From Kumtagia sp964244725 (lineage in GTDB: Bacteria > Pseudomonadota > Alphaproteobacteria > Rhizobiales > Rhizobiaceae), in contig CAXTJQ010000016.1 of the NCBI GenBank assembly GCA_964244725.1, forward strand, positions 1 to 64,000: 64,000 nucleotides of DNA, read 5' to 3'. The notes under the pieces are model-generated. The model was not told the origin of the DNA, ran no database searches, and saw only the letters and a list, made by a program, of their open reading frames with translations. Positions 17,427-25,858 of the stretch are shown in pieces. The first letter of the stretch is position 1. Every line of letters begins with the position of its first letter. Made by a program: the position numbers and the translations under genes.

Positions 17427-19274
17427 ATGCCGAATGGCGTGAAGACCGCCAAGGCAAGGCAATCGATGATTGCGACCGATTTGCCCGATCCGCGCGAAAG
17501 ACTGCGCTCCGTGTTTGGCTACGATTCGTTTCGGGGCGACCAGGAGGAGATCGTCTGCCACGTCGTCGGCGGCCGAAGCGCCCTTGTCCTCATGCCGACG
17601 GGCGCGGGCAAGTCGCTGTGCTACCAGTTGCCGGCGCTGTGCCGGCATGGCGTCGGCATCGTCGTCTCGCCGCTCATCGCCTTGATGGATGACCAGGTCG
17701 CCGCGCTGCGCCAACTCGGCGTCACGGCCGAAGCGCTTCATTCCGGTCTGGACGCGAGCGTCGTTCGGGAAACGAAGCGCCGCCTGCTTCAGGGCGAACT
17801 CGATCTGCTCTATGTGGCGCCCGAACGTTTGCTCGCCGGCGATTTCCTCGACATGCTGGCAACCCTGACGATTTCGCTTTTCGCGATCGACGAGGCGCAC
17901 TGCATCTCGCAATGGGGCCACGACTTCCGGCCGGAATATCAGCAGCTTTCCCTGGTGAGGAATCGCTTTCCCGAAGTGCCGTGCATCGCCGTGACGGCCA
18001 CGGCAGACGGCCCGACGCGCGCCGAGATCATGGCGCGGCTTGACCTGCCGAGGATGTTCACGGCCGGCTTCGACAGGCCGAACATCGCCTATGCCGTCAT
18101 GCCGAAGGAGAAACCGCGCAACCAGCTGTTGCGCTTCCTGAAGGCGCGAAATCCGGGCGAAAGCGGGATCGTCTATTGTTTGTCGCGCAAGCGCGTGGAA
18201 GCGACGGCCGAGTTTCTGCGGCGGGAGAACTACGACGCCCTAGCCTACCATGCCGGTCTTCCCCGTGAGATGCGATCGGCTCACCAGAGCCGTTTCCTCG
18301 GGGAAGAGGGCGTCATCATGGTGGCGACCATCGCCTTCGGCATGGGAATCAACAAGCCGGACGTCCGGTTCGTCGCGCATATGGACCTGCCCAAAAGCAT
18401 CGAAAGCTACTATCAGGAGACCGGCCGGGCCGGGCGCGACGGTCTGCCGGCGACGGCGTGGATGGTGTATGGCCTGGCCGACGTGGTCATGCTTCGCGGG
18501 ATGATCGCGGCCGGCGACGCGCCGGCGCAGCAAAAGCAGATCGAACGGCGCAAGCTCGATTTGTTCGTTGGCTATTGCGAAAGTCCCGGATGTCGCCGGC
18601 AAGCCCTTCTCGATTATTTCGGCGACCGGTGCGAACCCTGCGGCAACTGCGACACGTGCGCCGATCCGCCCAGGACCTTCGATGCGACGCTCGCGGCGCA
18701 GAAGGCGATGTCATGCGTCTATCGCACCGGAGAACGATTCGGACCCACCTACATCATCGATGTGCTGCTCGGGGTGACGAACGATCGCGTCAGCCGCGCC
18801 GGTCACGACAAGGTCAGCACGTTCGGCATCGGCGCCGAGCATGGCGAGCGTGAATGGCGTGGAATTCTGCGCCAATTGGTCGTGCGCGATCTGCTGAAGG
18901 TCGACACCGACGGGCATGGCGGGATGAGCCTGACGGAGGAGGGCCGCGCGTTTCTGAAGGCGAGGACGACCCTCACGCTCCGCGTGGAAGAAAGGGCGGA
19001 GGTTTCCAAGGCCCGGGCCGGACGGACCGATGCCGGAGCCGCGCCGATGAGCGGCGGCGACATCGACTTGCTTCGCAAGCTCAAGGACGAACGGCGCGCG
19101 ATCGCCAGGGAGCAGGGCGTGCCGCCCTATGTCATCTTCCATGACCGGACCCTGGCCGAAATGGCCAGCCGCCGGGCCTCCTCGCCGGAGGAGTTGATGG
19201 GCATTGCGGGAATCGGACAGGTGAAGCTGCAACGCTACGGCGCGCGGTTTTTGTCGATTATTGCCGCGGGATGA
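17427..19274 (+). CDS. recQ: ATP-dependent DNA helicase RecQ
   Basis: A 615-residue superfamily-2 3'-5' helicase. Walker A MPTGAGKSLCYQLPA, the DEAH box FAIDEAHCISQWGHDFRPEY and motif VI YQETGRAGRDG are intact. The RecQ-C-terminal zinc module (CRRQALLDYFG, then CEPCGNCDTC) and an HRDC domain (near residue 540 to the end) follow. It acts in recombination and repair. It is unrelated to its catabolic neighbours and probably a housekeeping gene. The start is uncertain: ATG 17427 is used, ATG 17466 (immediately before ATDLPDPRERL) is also plausible. Confidence 0.93.
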   Translation: MPNGVKTAKARQSMIATDLPDPRERLRSVFGYDSFRGDQEEIVCHVVGGRSALVLMPTGAGKSLCYQLPALCRHGVGIVVSPLIALMDDQVAALRQLGVTAEALHSGLDASVVRETKRRLLQGELDLLYVAPERLLAGDFLDMLATLTISLFAIDEAHCISQWGHDFRPEYQQLSLVRNRFPEVPCIAVTATADGPTRAEIMARLDLPRMFTAGFDRPNIAYAVMPKEKPRNQLLRFLKARNPGESGIVYCLSRKRVEATAEFLRRENYDALAYHAGLPREMRSAHQSRFLGEEGVIMVATIAFGMGINKPDVRFVAHMDLPKSIESYYQETGRAGRDGLPATAWMVYGLADVVMLRGMIAAGDAPAQQKQIERRKLDLFVGYCESPGCRRQALLDYFGDRCEPCGNCDTCADPPRTFDATLAAQKAMSCVYRTGERFGPTYIIDVLLGVTNDRVSRAGHDKVSTFGIGAEHGEREWRGILRQLVVRDLLKVDTDGHGGMSLTEEGRAFLKARTTLTLRVEERAEVSKARAGRTDAGAAPMSGGDIDLLRKLKDERRAIAREQGVPPYVIFHDRTLAEMASRRASSPEELMGIAGIGQVKLQRYGARFLSIIAAG

Positions 19275-19373
19275 CGCAGCGATCCATACGTGGTCGACAC
19301 AAAGGTCTTCGACACTTACCACAACCGGATCTGGGCAAGTTGGTGTATCCGCTACGAGTCTGCCTGGGGGGCG

Positions 19374-19429
19374 ATTGTACACTAATATATCAATTTCGGT
19401 TGACACTCCCGTCGTCCGCGATCGATAAT
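19374..19429 (+). promoter_or_regulatory. Promoter with adjoining AT-rich operator-like element
   Basis: TTGACA at 19400-19405 and GATAAT at 19424-19429 are separated by 18 bases, a near-consensus sigma-70 pair 24 bases ahead of the GTG start at 19453. Just upstream an imperfect inverted repeat with ATTG/CAAT ends (19374-19394) could bind the GntR/FCD regulator encoded at the end of the operon. The promoter is visible; the regulator link is inferred. Confidence 0.55.
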
Positions 19430-19452
19430 TCCCGTGGAATGGAGGCAATCTT

Positions 19453-20634
19453 GTGCGAGGGGAACGCATCTTGAGAGTCGGGCTGGTGGGTGGAGGGTTC
19501 ATGGGCCGCACCCATTCCAACGCCTTTCATCAGGCTCGGCATTTCTTTCCCGAAGAGGCCGCGACCGAATTGGTCGCCGTCTGCGCGCGCGATGGCGACA
19601 AGGCGCGCGCATTCGCGGCGCAATGGGGATTCCGATCCCATGAAACCGAATGGCGCAGGTTGATCGAGAGAGACGACATCGACCTGATCGACATCGCTAG
19701 TCCCAACGACACTCATGCCGAAATAGCGGTTGCCGCCGCCCAGGCCGGCAAGATGGTTACCTGCGAGAAACCGCTCGGACGCACCATTGCCGAAGCCCGG
19801 TGCATGACCGAGGCGGTGGAGCGCGCCGGCGTCGCCAACATGATCTGGTACAACTACCGTCGAGTCCCCGCATTGGCGCTCGTCAGGCGGATGATCGCCG
19901 AAGGCCGTTTCGGACGCATTTTCCACAGCCGTTTCAAGTTCCTCCAGGACTGGACGATGTCGGCCGAACTGCCGCAAGGCGGGGCGGGCACCTGGCGGCT
20001 CGACGCCGATCGGTCTGGAAGCGGCGTGACCGGCGATCTGCTGGCCCACTGCATCGATGCGGCGCTCTGGCTTGTCGGCCCTTTCGCCGAGGTCTGCGGC
20101 GCGACCGAAACCTTCATCCGCGAGCGGGTGCATGCGCTGAGCGGAAGGCTCAAGGCCGTCACGGCGGAAGACGCAGGGATGTTTCTGGCGCGTTTCGCCA
20201 ACGGGTCGCTGGCGACGTTCGAGGCGACGCGCTTCGCGCGCGGCCACAAGGCGCTGTTCACACTGGAAGTGAATGGCGAGCATGGCTCGATCGCCTGGGA
20301 TCTGCATGATCTGCACAGGCTCCAATTCTTCAGCCACCATGATGAGAGCGGTCTGCGCGGTTGGCGCACCATCCACGTATCGGATTCCGAGCACCCGTAC
20401 ATGAAGTCGTGGTGGGTGCCCGGCCTCCAGATTGGCTACGAGCATACGTTCATCCACCAGATCGCTGACTTTCTGCGCGGGCTGCGCCTGGGCGAGAAGA
20501 CGGCGCCCGACTTTCGCGATGGGCTGGCGGTCGCCGCCGTGGTCGAGGCGGTGCTGCGTTCGGCGCAATCGCGACGGTGGGAGGCTGTGGAGGAGATGGC
20601 GATGCCCGCTCGCTCGGAAGGCGTATCGGACTAG
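19453..20634 (+). CDS. Gfo/Idh/MocA-family NAD(P)-dependent oxidoreductase
   Basis: A 393-residue sugar dehydrogenase-type protein: Rossmann motif VGLVGGGFMGRTHSNAF (about residues 9-25), the EKPLGRT motif (about residue 97) that supplies the catalytic Lys, and the C-terminal GFO_IDH_MocA domain with HCIDAALWLVG. It probably oxidises a sugar or inositol-like substrate brought in by the importer encoded downstream. GTG 19453 is the start, preceded by GGAGG at 19441-19445. It is the first gene of the 19453-24589 operon. The exact substrate is not readable. Confidence 0.85.
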   Translation: MRGERILRVGLVGGGFMGRTHSNAFHQARHFFPEEAATELVAVCARDGDKARAFAAQWGFRSHETEWRRLIERDDIDLIDIASPNDTHAEIAVAAAQAGKMVTCEKPLGRTIAEARCMTEAVERAGVANMIWYNYRRVPALALVRRMIAEGRFGRIFHSRFKFLQDWTMSAELPQGGAGTWRLDADRSGSGVTGDLLAHCIDAALWLVGPFAEVCGATETFIRERVHALSGRLKAVTAEDAGMFLARFANGSLATFEATRFARGHKALFTLEVNGEHGSIAWDLHDLHRLQFFSHHDESGLRGWRTIHVSDSEHPYMKSWWVPGLQIGYEHTFIHQIADFLRGLRLGEKTAPDFRDGLAVAAVVEAVLRSAQSRRWEAVEEMAMPARSEGVSD

Positions 20635-20723
20635 GAAAGCGTGAACGAAGTCGCAGCTTGCGATCGAACCTGCGTCTCGAGCCGCGCGGCTGGAGGCGAC
20701 GGTCATAGGGAGGAGGGGGAGAT

Positions 20724-21464
20724 ATGTCACTGCTGGAGGTTCGCGGCGTGTCCAAGCATTTTGGCGCCATCCACGCCTTGACCGATGTGAGCTTCGCCCT
20801 CGAGCCCGGCGAGGTCGTGGGGTTGATGGGCGACAACGGCGCCGGCAAATCCACCATGGTCAAGCTGATCGCCGGAAATTTTCCCCCGAGCGGCGGCGAG
20901 GTGCTCGTGGAGGACCAGGTCTGCCATTTCCGTAAGCCGATCGAGGCGCGCGCCAAGGGCATCGAGGTCGTCTACCAGGACCTCGCCCTGGCGGACAATT
21001 TGACCGCCGCGCAGAATGTTTTCCTTGGCCGCGAGATCAAGAAGGGGTTCTGGCCTTTCCGCGTCCTCGACAAACAGGCCATGATCGATCGGTCCGGAGC
21101 GCTCTTTGGCGAGTTGAAGTCGGAAACGAGGCCGCGCGACCTCGTCGCCAGGATGTCGGGCGGTCAGCGCCAGGCGGTCGCCATCGCGCGCACGCGACTG
21201 TCCAATGCCAGGCTGGTGATAATGGACGAACCGACGGCGGCCATTTCGGTGCGGCAGGTCGCCGAGGTGCTCGAACTGATCCGACGCCTGAAGGCTCAAG
21301 GCGTCTCTGTCATGCTGATCAGCCATCGCATGCCGGATGTCTTCGCCGTATGCGACCGCATCATAGTCATGCGCCGCGGCGCGAAGGTCGCCGACAAGGC
21401 GATGTCGTCGACCTCGCCCGAAGAGATTACAGGCCTGATTACGGGGGCAATTCGTGCAGCTTGA
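20724..21464 (+). CDS. Sugar ABC importer ATP-binding protein, single NBD (FrcA-like)
   Basis: A 246-residue ATPase with Walker A GDNGAGKST, signature MSGGQRQAVAIART and Walker B LVIMDEPTAAIS. It is half the size of RbsA-type proteins, as in the fructose FrcBCA systems of rhizobia, so two copies should assemble with the permease. GGGAGGAGGGGGAG just upstream of ATG 20724 is a strong ribosome site. It overlaps the permease start by 11 bases. Confidence 0.85.
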   Translation: MSLLEVRGVSKHFGAIHALTDVSFALEPGEVVGLMGDNGAGKSTMVKLIAGNFPPSGGEVLVEDQVCHFRKPIEARAKGIEVVYQDLALADNLTAAQNVFLGREIKKGFWPFRVLDKQAMIDRSGALFGELKSETRPRDLVARMSGGQRQAVAIARTRLSNARLVIMDEPTAAISVRQVAEVLELIRRLKAQGVSVMLISHRMPDVFAVCDRIIVMRRGAKVADKAMSSTSPEEITGLITGAIRAA

Positions 21465-22572
21465 CCTTGCCCATTCCGCCCTGCCCGACGCGGTCTCAAC
21501 CGATCACGCGGTGCTGGACGATGTCGTCGGCATTCGCGAAAGGACCGCCTTGCAGAAACTTCTCGGCGCCCAATCCTTCTGGGTCGCGGTCGCGCTTCTC
21601 GTCCTGATGCTTGGCATGACGGCCTTGGAGCCGACCTTCGGCACTGCGGAAAACCTCACCAACATTTCCCGCAACTTCGCGCCGATCGGCATCATGGCGC
21701 TCGGCATGACGGTCGTGTTGATCACCGGCGGGATCGACCTGTCGGTAGGCTCGGTGATGGGCCTCGTCGCCATCGTCGCCGGGCTGTTCCTGACTTGGCA
21801 CTATCCCTGGTACGTCGCCTTTTCGATGGGCATGTTGGCCGGCCTGACATGTGGAATGTTCAACGGCTATTTCGTCGCCTATGTCCGCATGCCGTCCTTC
21901 GTGGTCACGCTCGGCATGCTGTCGATCGCCCGGTCTCTGGCGGTGGTGCTTTCGGGCAACCAGATGCTCTATCAGTTCGGCCCGGACGCGCCGATCGTCA
22001 AGGCCATCGGCCAAGCCAAGTGGCCGCTGCATGCGCCCGCGGGCTGGGCGCCGGCCTGGTTGCCCGAATTCTCGTCGCATTTCTGGACGCTTATCCTTCT
22101 AACCCTGGCGCTCGGCTGGATCTTCAATTTCACCGCCTGGGCGCGTCACCTCTTCGCCATCGGCGGCAACGAGCAGGCGGCCCGGCTGACCGGCGTGCCT
22201 GTCGACTGGATCAAGTTCCAAGCCTATGTCTTTTCGGCCTTCACCACCTCGATAGCCTCCCTCCTCTTGCTCGGTTACAGCGGTTCGGCGCTGAACGCCA
22301 TGGGCACTGGCTACGAGTTGCGCGTGATCGCCGCCACCGTGATCGGCGGCGCGAGCCTCATGGGCGGCTATGGCACGGCCTTCGGGGCGGTCATTGGATC
22401 GGCGTTCCTGGAGGTGATACGCAACGCGCTTCTCATGGCCGGCATCGATTCCAACTGGCAGGGCGCGTTCGTGGGGGCCTTCATCATTCTCGCGGTCCTG
22501 CTCGGCATGCAGTCCAGCGGCAAGCCCCTGCGCGGCCTTTGGCAATATCGAAGCCCGGCTCGATTCCGCTAG
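21454..22572 (+). CDS. Sugar ABC importer permease, RbsC/FrcC-like
   Basis: A 372-residue integral membrane protein with about ten hydrophobic segments and the family signature GIMALGMTVVLITGGIDLSV (about residues 73-92), and GGASLMGGYGTAFGAVIG in the C-terminal half. GTG 21454 overlaps the ATPase gene. Works with the single-NBD ATPase and the binding protein encoded at 22811. Substrate unknown. Confidence 0.85.
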   Translation: MQLDLAHSALPDAVSTDHAVLDDVVGIRERTALQKLLGAQSFWVAVALLVLMLGMTALEPTFGTAENLTNISRNFAPIGIMALGMTVVLITGGIDLSVGSVMGLVAIVAGLFLTWHYPWYVAFSMGMLAGLTCGMFNGYFVAYVRMPSFVVTLGMLSIARSLAVVLSGNQMLYQFGPDAPIVKAIGQAKWPLHAPAGWAPAWLPEFSSHFWTLILLTLALGWIFNFTAWARHLFAIGGNEQAARLTGVPVDWIKFQAYVFSAFTTSIASLLLLGYSGSALNAMGTGYELRVIAATVIGGASLMGGYGTAFGAVIGSAFLEVIRNALLMAGIDSNWQGAFVGAFIILAVLLGMQSSGKPLRGLWQYRSPARFR

Positions 22573-22810
22573 AAGAACCTCGGCAGGAGGTCCGCGAATA
22601 CCGTTACCTTTGGGAGGAGCATCAATGAAACAACACACATGACCGTGTCGAGCACCAGGCCGCTGCCAAGCGGAGGGACGGCGCGGCGGCAGGGATGAAC
22701 AGAAATCTCTTTCCCATTTCTGCCGTCACCGAGGCGTTGGCCGCCATCAGGCAGTCCTGGCGCCGCCCGCAAGGGCTGCCACAACCATCATTCAGGAGGA
22801 AACCAAAATC
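22573..22810 (+). other. Leader region ahead of the sugar-binding-protein gene, with tiny ORFs
   Basis: This 238-base gap has a strong ribosome site (GGGAGGAG, about 22612-22619) in front of a five-codon ORF MKQHT (22625-22642). A small hairpin CCGCT/AGCGG follows at 22660-22673. A 39-codon ORF (22695-22814) then ends in an ATGA overlap with the binding-protein start. The second ORF has a poor ribosome site. These could be a translated leader or chance; no homology is recognised. Confidence 0.3.
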
Positions 22811-23815
22811 ATGAAAACGATTCTCTTAAGCGTCACCGTTCTGTTCTCCGCGCTCGCATGCATGCAGGCGTCCGCGCAAGACAAGCCGGTCTTCGCTTTG
22901 GTCCCGAAAGCCATGAACAACCCATTCTACGATCAGGCCCTTGCCGGCTGCAAGAAAGCGGAACAGGATTCCGGCAACGCCTTCCAGTGCGAGTATATCG
23001 GCCCCGGCGAACACGGCGGCGGTGACGAACAGGTTCAGATCGTCCAGGATCTCGTGGCCAAGCGGGTCGCTGGCATCGCCGTATCACCATCCAATGCCGT
23101 CGCGATTCTGCCGGCGCTGCAGGCGGCCAAGGAGGCGGGCATTCCGGTCCTGACCTTTGATTCCGATGTCCTGCCCGAAAACAAGGACCTGCGCTCCGCC
23201 TATATCGGAACGCATAACTACGAAATCGGCACGAACATCGCCAAAATCCTGCAAAAAGCCAAACCCAAGGGCGGCATCATCTGCATTCAGTCGGGAGGAG
23301 CCGCGGCCGCCAATCTGAACGAGCGCATGCAGGGCATTCGCGACGGCCTCGCCGGCAAGGAATCAGCCGCCTCGCCGGGCGATCCGCTGACGGGTCAGAA
23401 CGGATGGACGGAAGCCGAAGGTTGCCCGCTCTACACCAATGACGATTTTCCGCTCGCCGCTCAGCAGTTCCAGGACTTGCTGACCAAGATGCCGACCCTC
23501 GACGCGTTTGCCGCCACCGGCGGCTTCGCGCAATTCGTGCCAGACGCCAACCGCGCGGCGACCGAACCCTTCAAGGACAAGATCGCCAAAAAGGAACTGG
23601 CGGTCGTTTACGCCGACACCCTGCCGACACAGATCGACCAAATGAAGGAGGGGCTCTCGATCGGACAGGTGGGACAGCGTCCATTCGAGATGGGTTACAA
23701 GACCATGATGGGCCTGAAAGACCTCATGGACGGCAAACCGGCGCCGCAGGATCCGACCTATACGGGCCTCGATGTCTGCACGCCCGAGACCGCCGATACC
23801 TGCATCGGCAAATGA
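22811..23815 (+). CDS. Periplasmic sugar-binding protein, RbsB/FrcB-like
   Basis: A 334-residue secreted protein: signal peptide ending in QASAQD (about residue 23), then a Peripla_BP_4 fold (FALVPKAMNNPFYDQAL, GIAVSPSNAVAILPAL, GIPVLTFDSDV). Five cysteines in the mature part (for example GCKKAEQ, QCEYIG, GCPLYTN, VCTPETADTC) suggest disulfides. AGGAGGAAACC ahead of ATG 22811 is a strong ribosome site. It serves the permease and ATPase just upstream. A stem-loop follows at 23832. Confidence 0.87.
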   Translation: MKTILLSVTVLFSALACMQASAQDKPVFALVPKAMNNPFYDQALAGCKKAEQDSGNAFQCEYIGPGEHGGGDEQVQIVQDLVAKRVAGIAVSPSNAVAILPALQAAKEAGIPVLTFDSDVLPENKDLRSAYIGTHNYEIGTNIAKILQKAKPKGGIICIQSGGAAAANLNERMQGIRDGLAGKESAASPGDPLTGQNGWTEAEGCPLYTNDDFPLAAQQFQDLLTKMPTLDAFAATGGFAQFVPDANRAATEPFKDKIAKKELAVVYADTLPTQIDQMKEGLSIGQVGQRPFEMGYKTMMGLKDLMDGKPAPQDPTYTGLDVCTPETADTCIGK

Positions 23816-23831
23816 CCGGTTAGCGACAAGG

Positions 23832-23863
23832 CGGTCGAGGCGGCGGCGCCGGCGCTTCGACCG
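23832..23863. other. Stem-loop downstream of sugar-binding-protein gene
   Basis: Bases 23832-23842 pair with 23853-23863 (11 positions, one G-U pair) around a GC-rich loop, 16 bases after the binding-protein stop and before the GntR gene. No T-run follows; likely a 3' stabiliser or attenuator. Confidence 0.5.
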
Positions 23864-23914
23864 TTCGAATCGACACTCCGAAACCACTTCAGCCGCGAGA
23901 ACCGCCAACAACCT

Positions 23915-24589
23915 ATGGACACCGATGGCCCGCTTCTCAAACGCGGCATACCGCTCAGCGAGCAGGTATACCTGATCGTGCGCGGACAAATCGTAAGTGG
24001 CGGCATGCGCCCTGGCGAGACCGTCATTGAAGCGGCGCTCGCGACGCGGCTCGGTGTCTCGCGAACCCCAATACGCGAGGCCTTGAAGCGCCTCAGCGAT
24101 GAAGGGCTTGTTCAGGTCTTCGCTCAAAACGGCACCTTCATCGCTCCGATCAGCCGCAAGGCGCTCGAAGAGGCCTATCTGATCCGCACGGCGCTCGAGA
24201 CGGTCAGCGCGTCTCACGCGGCGGGCCGATTGTCGCCTGCCGCCATGGAATCGTTTGCCGACAACCTTTCGGCCCACGAACTCGCGATCGGCCGCAAGCG
24301 TTTCGCGGAGGCGATCCGGCTCGACGATGCCTTTCATCGGATGATTGCCGACGTGAACGGTCTGCACATGCTCTGGCGAGCTGTCGACGTCTCCAAGGCG
24401 CAAATGGATCGCGGCCGCCACCTCGCGATACCGGAACCAGGTCTGGGCGCCGTCACCATTCGCCAGCACCGGCTGATCCTGGAGGCAATGTCGGCCGCGG
24501 ACGTCTCCGGCGCCGCGCGGTCTATGCGCGAACATCTGGAAACATCGCTGTGCAACACGCTCGAAATCGCCGCCGATTCCATTGCTTGA
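23915..24589 (+). CDS. GntR-family transcriptional regulator with FCD domain
   Basis: A 224-residue regulator: winged helix (ALATRLGVSRTPIREALKRL, about residues 44-63) and a C-terminal all-alpha FCD ligand domain with the metal-binding pattern DDAFHRMI ... RQHRLILEAM ... MREHLE. It lies last in the sugar importer operon and probably controls it, perhaps through the element at 19374. The effector is unknown. Confidence 0.85.
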   Translation: MDTDGPLLKRGIPLSEQVYLIVRGQIVSGGMRPGETVIEAALATRLGVSRTPIREALKRLSDEGLVQVFAQNGTFIAPISRKALEEAYLIRTALETVSASHAAGRLSPAAMESFADNLSAHELAIGRKRFAEAIRLDDAFHRMIADVNGLHMLWRAVDVSKAQMDRGRHLAIPEPGLGAVTIRQHRLILEAMSAADVSGAARSMREHLETSLCNTLEIAADSIA

Positions 24590-24672
24590 GAACTCTTAAG
24601 GCGACGATATGAATGCGAGCCCATCGCTTAGCGCAGATAGTCGAGCCATCGGCCGGCCCGATCGGAATGGGA

Positions 24673-24723
24673 GGCGCCTTCTTTGGCGCCGGCTGTCATG
24701 ATTTGGTGACGCCATCGTGACCT
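24673..24723 (+). promoter_or_regulatory. Hairpin and Pho-box-like repeats upstream of the FbpC-like ATPase gene
   Basis: In the 216-base gap 24590-24805, GGCGCC at 24673-24678 and 24685-24690 can form a hairpin, possibly terminating the GntR transcript. Next come CTGTCAT (24693-24699) and, on the minus strand, AGGTCAC and GCGTCAC spaced 11 bases apart (24706-24723), the period of PhoB half-sites. Orientation relative to the plus-strand gene is atypical, so confidence is modest. Confidence 0.4.
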
Positions 24724-24805
24724 TTGCGTTCTGCGTATTCACCGACATCGCGAACAGGATTTCGCCGATGTTGCAGGGTCCGCACGCTCATTCGACTGGA
24801 AAAGA

Positions 24806-25858
24806 ATGATTAGCATAGAACTGATTTCCGTCACCCGCCGCTATGGTTCGATACCGGCGTTGGACGGCGTGTCGATGGACTTCGCGGCCGGCGCCTTCAC
24901 CGCGCTGCTCGGTCCCTCAGGTTGCGGAAAGACGACGATGCTGCGGCTCATCGCGGGTTTCGAAGCTCCCGATCAGGGCCGGATTTTGTTCGACGGGCGG
25001 CTGATCGCGGATGTGCGGCGACAGGTTCCACCGGAAAAACGCGGCATCGCCGTCGTTTTCCAATCCTATGCGCTTTGGCCGCACATGGATGTCGCCGGCA
25101 ATGTCGGTTATCCCCTCGGGGCTCGTGGCGCGGACCGGCGCGCCGCCGACAGCCAGATCGCCGCCGCCTTGGAGGTCGTCGGGCTGGACGGTTTCCAGTT
25201 GCGCCGCATCGAGGAATTGTCCGGTGGCCAGCGTCAGCGCGTGGCGCTGGCCCGCTGCCTCGTGGCGGAAGCGGGCATCATTCTCTTCGACGAGCCGCTC
25301 GCCAATCTCGACATGCATCTGCGCGCCTCCATGCTGGATTCGTTTCGCCTCATCCACGCGCGGACGAAGGCGACGATCATCTATGTGACCCATGACCAGT
25401 CCGAGGCGCTTGCGCTGGCGGATCGCGTCGCGGTGATGGACCGTGGCAAGGTTCTTCAAATCGCGTCGCCTTTCGACGTTTATCAATCGCCCGCGAACGA
25501 GCGGGTCGCCGGCTTCGTGGGCCGCGGCGCGCTGGTGACCGCGCAGTCCGTCGACAAGGATCGCGCCACGATCGGCGGACGGGCGATCGGCGTGCGCATG
25601 CGGAGCCCGGGGAGCGGCCCGGGAAAGGTGCTGCTACGTCCCGAGGGGTTGAGGCTCGCTGCGGACGGTCTCGCGGCGATCGTGACATCGGTCATCTATC
25701 GCGGCCCCTCCTACGAAGTCTGGGTCGAACTGGCGGGCAGCCGGGAAAAACTCGTTCTGGATTGTTCCGCTGCGCCTTCGATCGGCGAGACCGTGCGCAT
25801 TGAAGTCGCGGATGCATGGCTCATCCCTGACAGTCAAACGCTCTCACCTCCAGGGTAG
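24806..25858 (+). CDS. FbpC/PotA-type ABC transporter ATP-binding protein
   Basis: A 350-residue ATPase: Walker A GPSGCGKTT, Q-loop FQSYALWPHM, signature LSGGQRQRVALAR, Walker B IILFDEPLANLD, H-loop VTHDQ, then a C-terminal TOBE domain. It is the only unpartnered ATPase near the permease gene 25844-27523, which is transcribed towards it; the two overlap by 15 bases at their 3' ends. It very likely energises that permease although the genes are convergent. Similar sets import ferric iron, 2-aminoethylphosphonate or phosphate esters; Pho-box-like sites point to a phosphorus compound. Confidence 0.82.
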   Translation: MISIELISVTRRYGSIPALDGVSMDFAAGAFTALLGPSGCGKTTMLRLIAGFEAPDQGRILFDGRLIADVRRQVPPEKRGIAVVFQSYALWPHMDVAGNVGYPLGARGADRRAADSQIAAALEVVGLDGFQLRRIEELSGGQRQRVALARCLVAEAGIILFDEPLANLDMHLRASMLDSFRLIHARTKATIIYVTHDQSEALALADRVAVMDRGKVLQIASPFDVYQSPANERVAGFVGRGALVTAQSVDKDRATIGGRAIGVRMRSPGSGPGKVLLRPEGLRLAADGLAAIVTSVIYRGPSYEVWVELAGSREKLVLDCSAAPSIGETVRIEVADAWLIPDSQTLSPPG

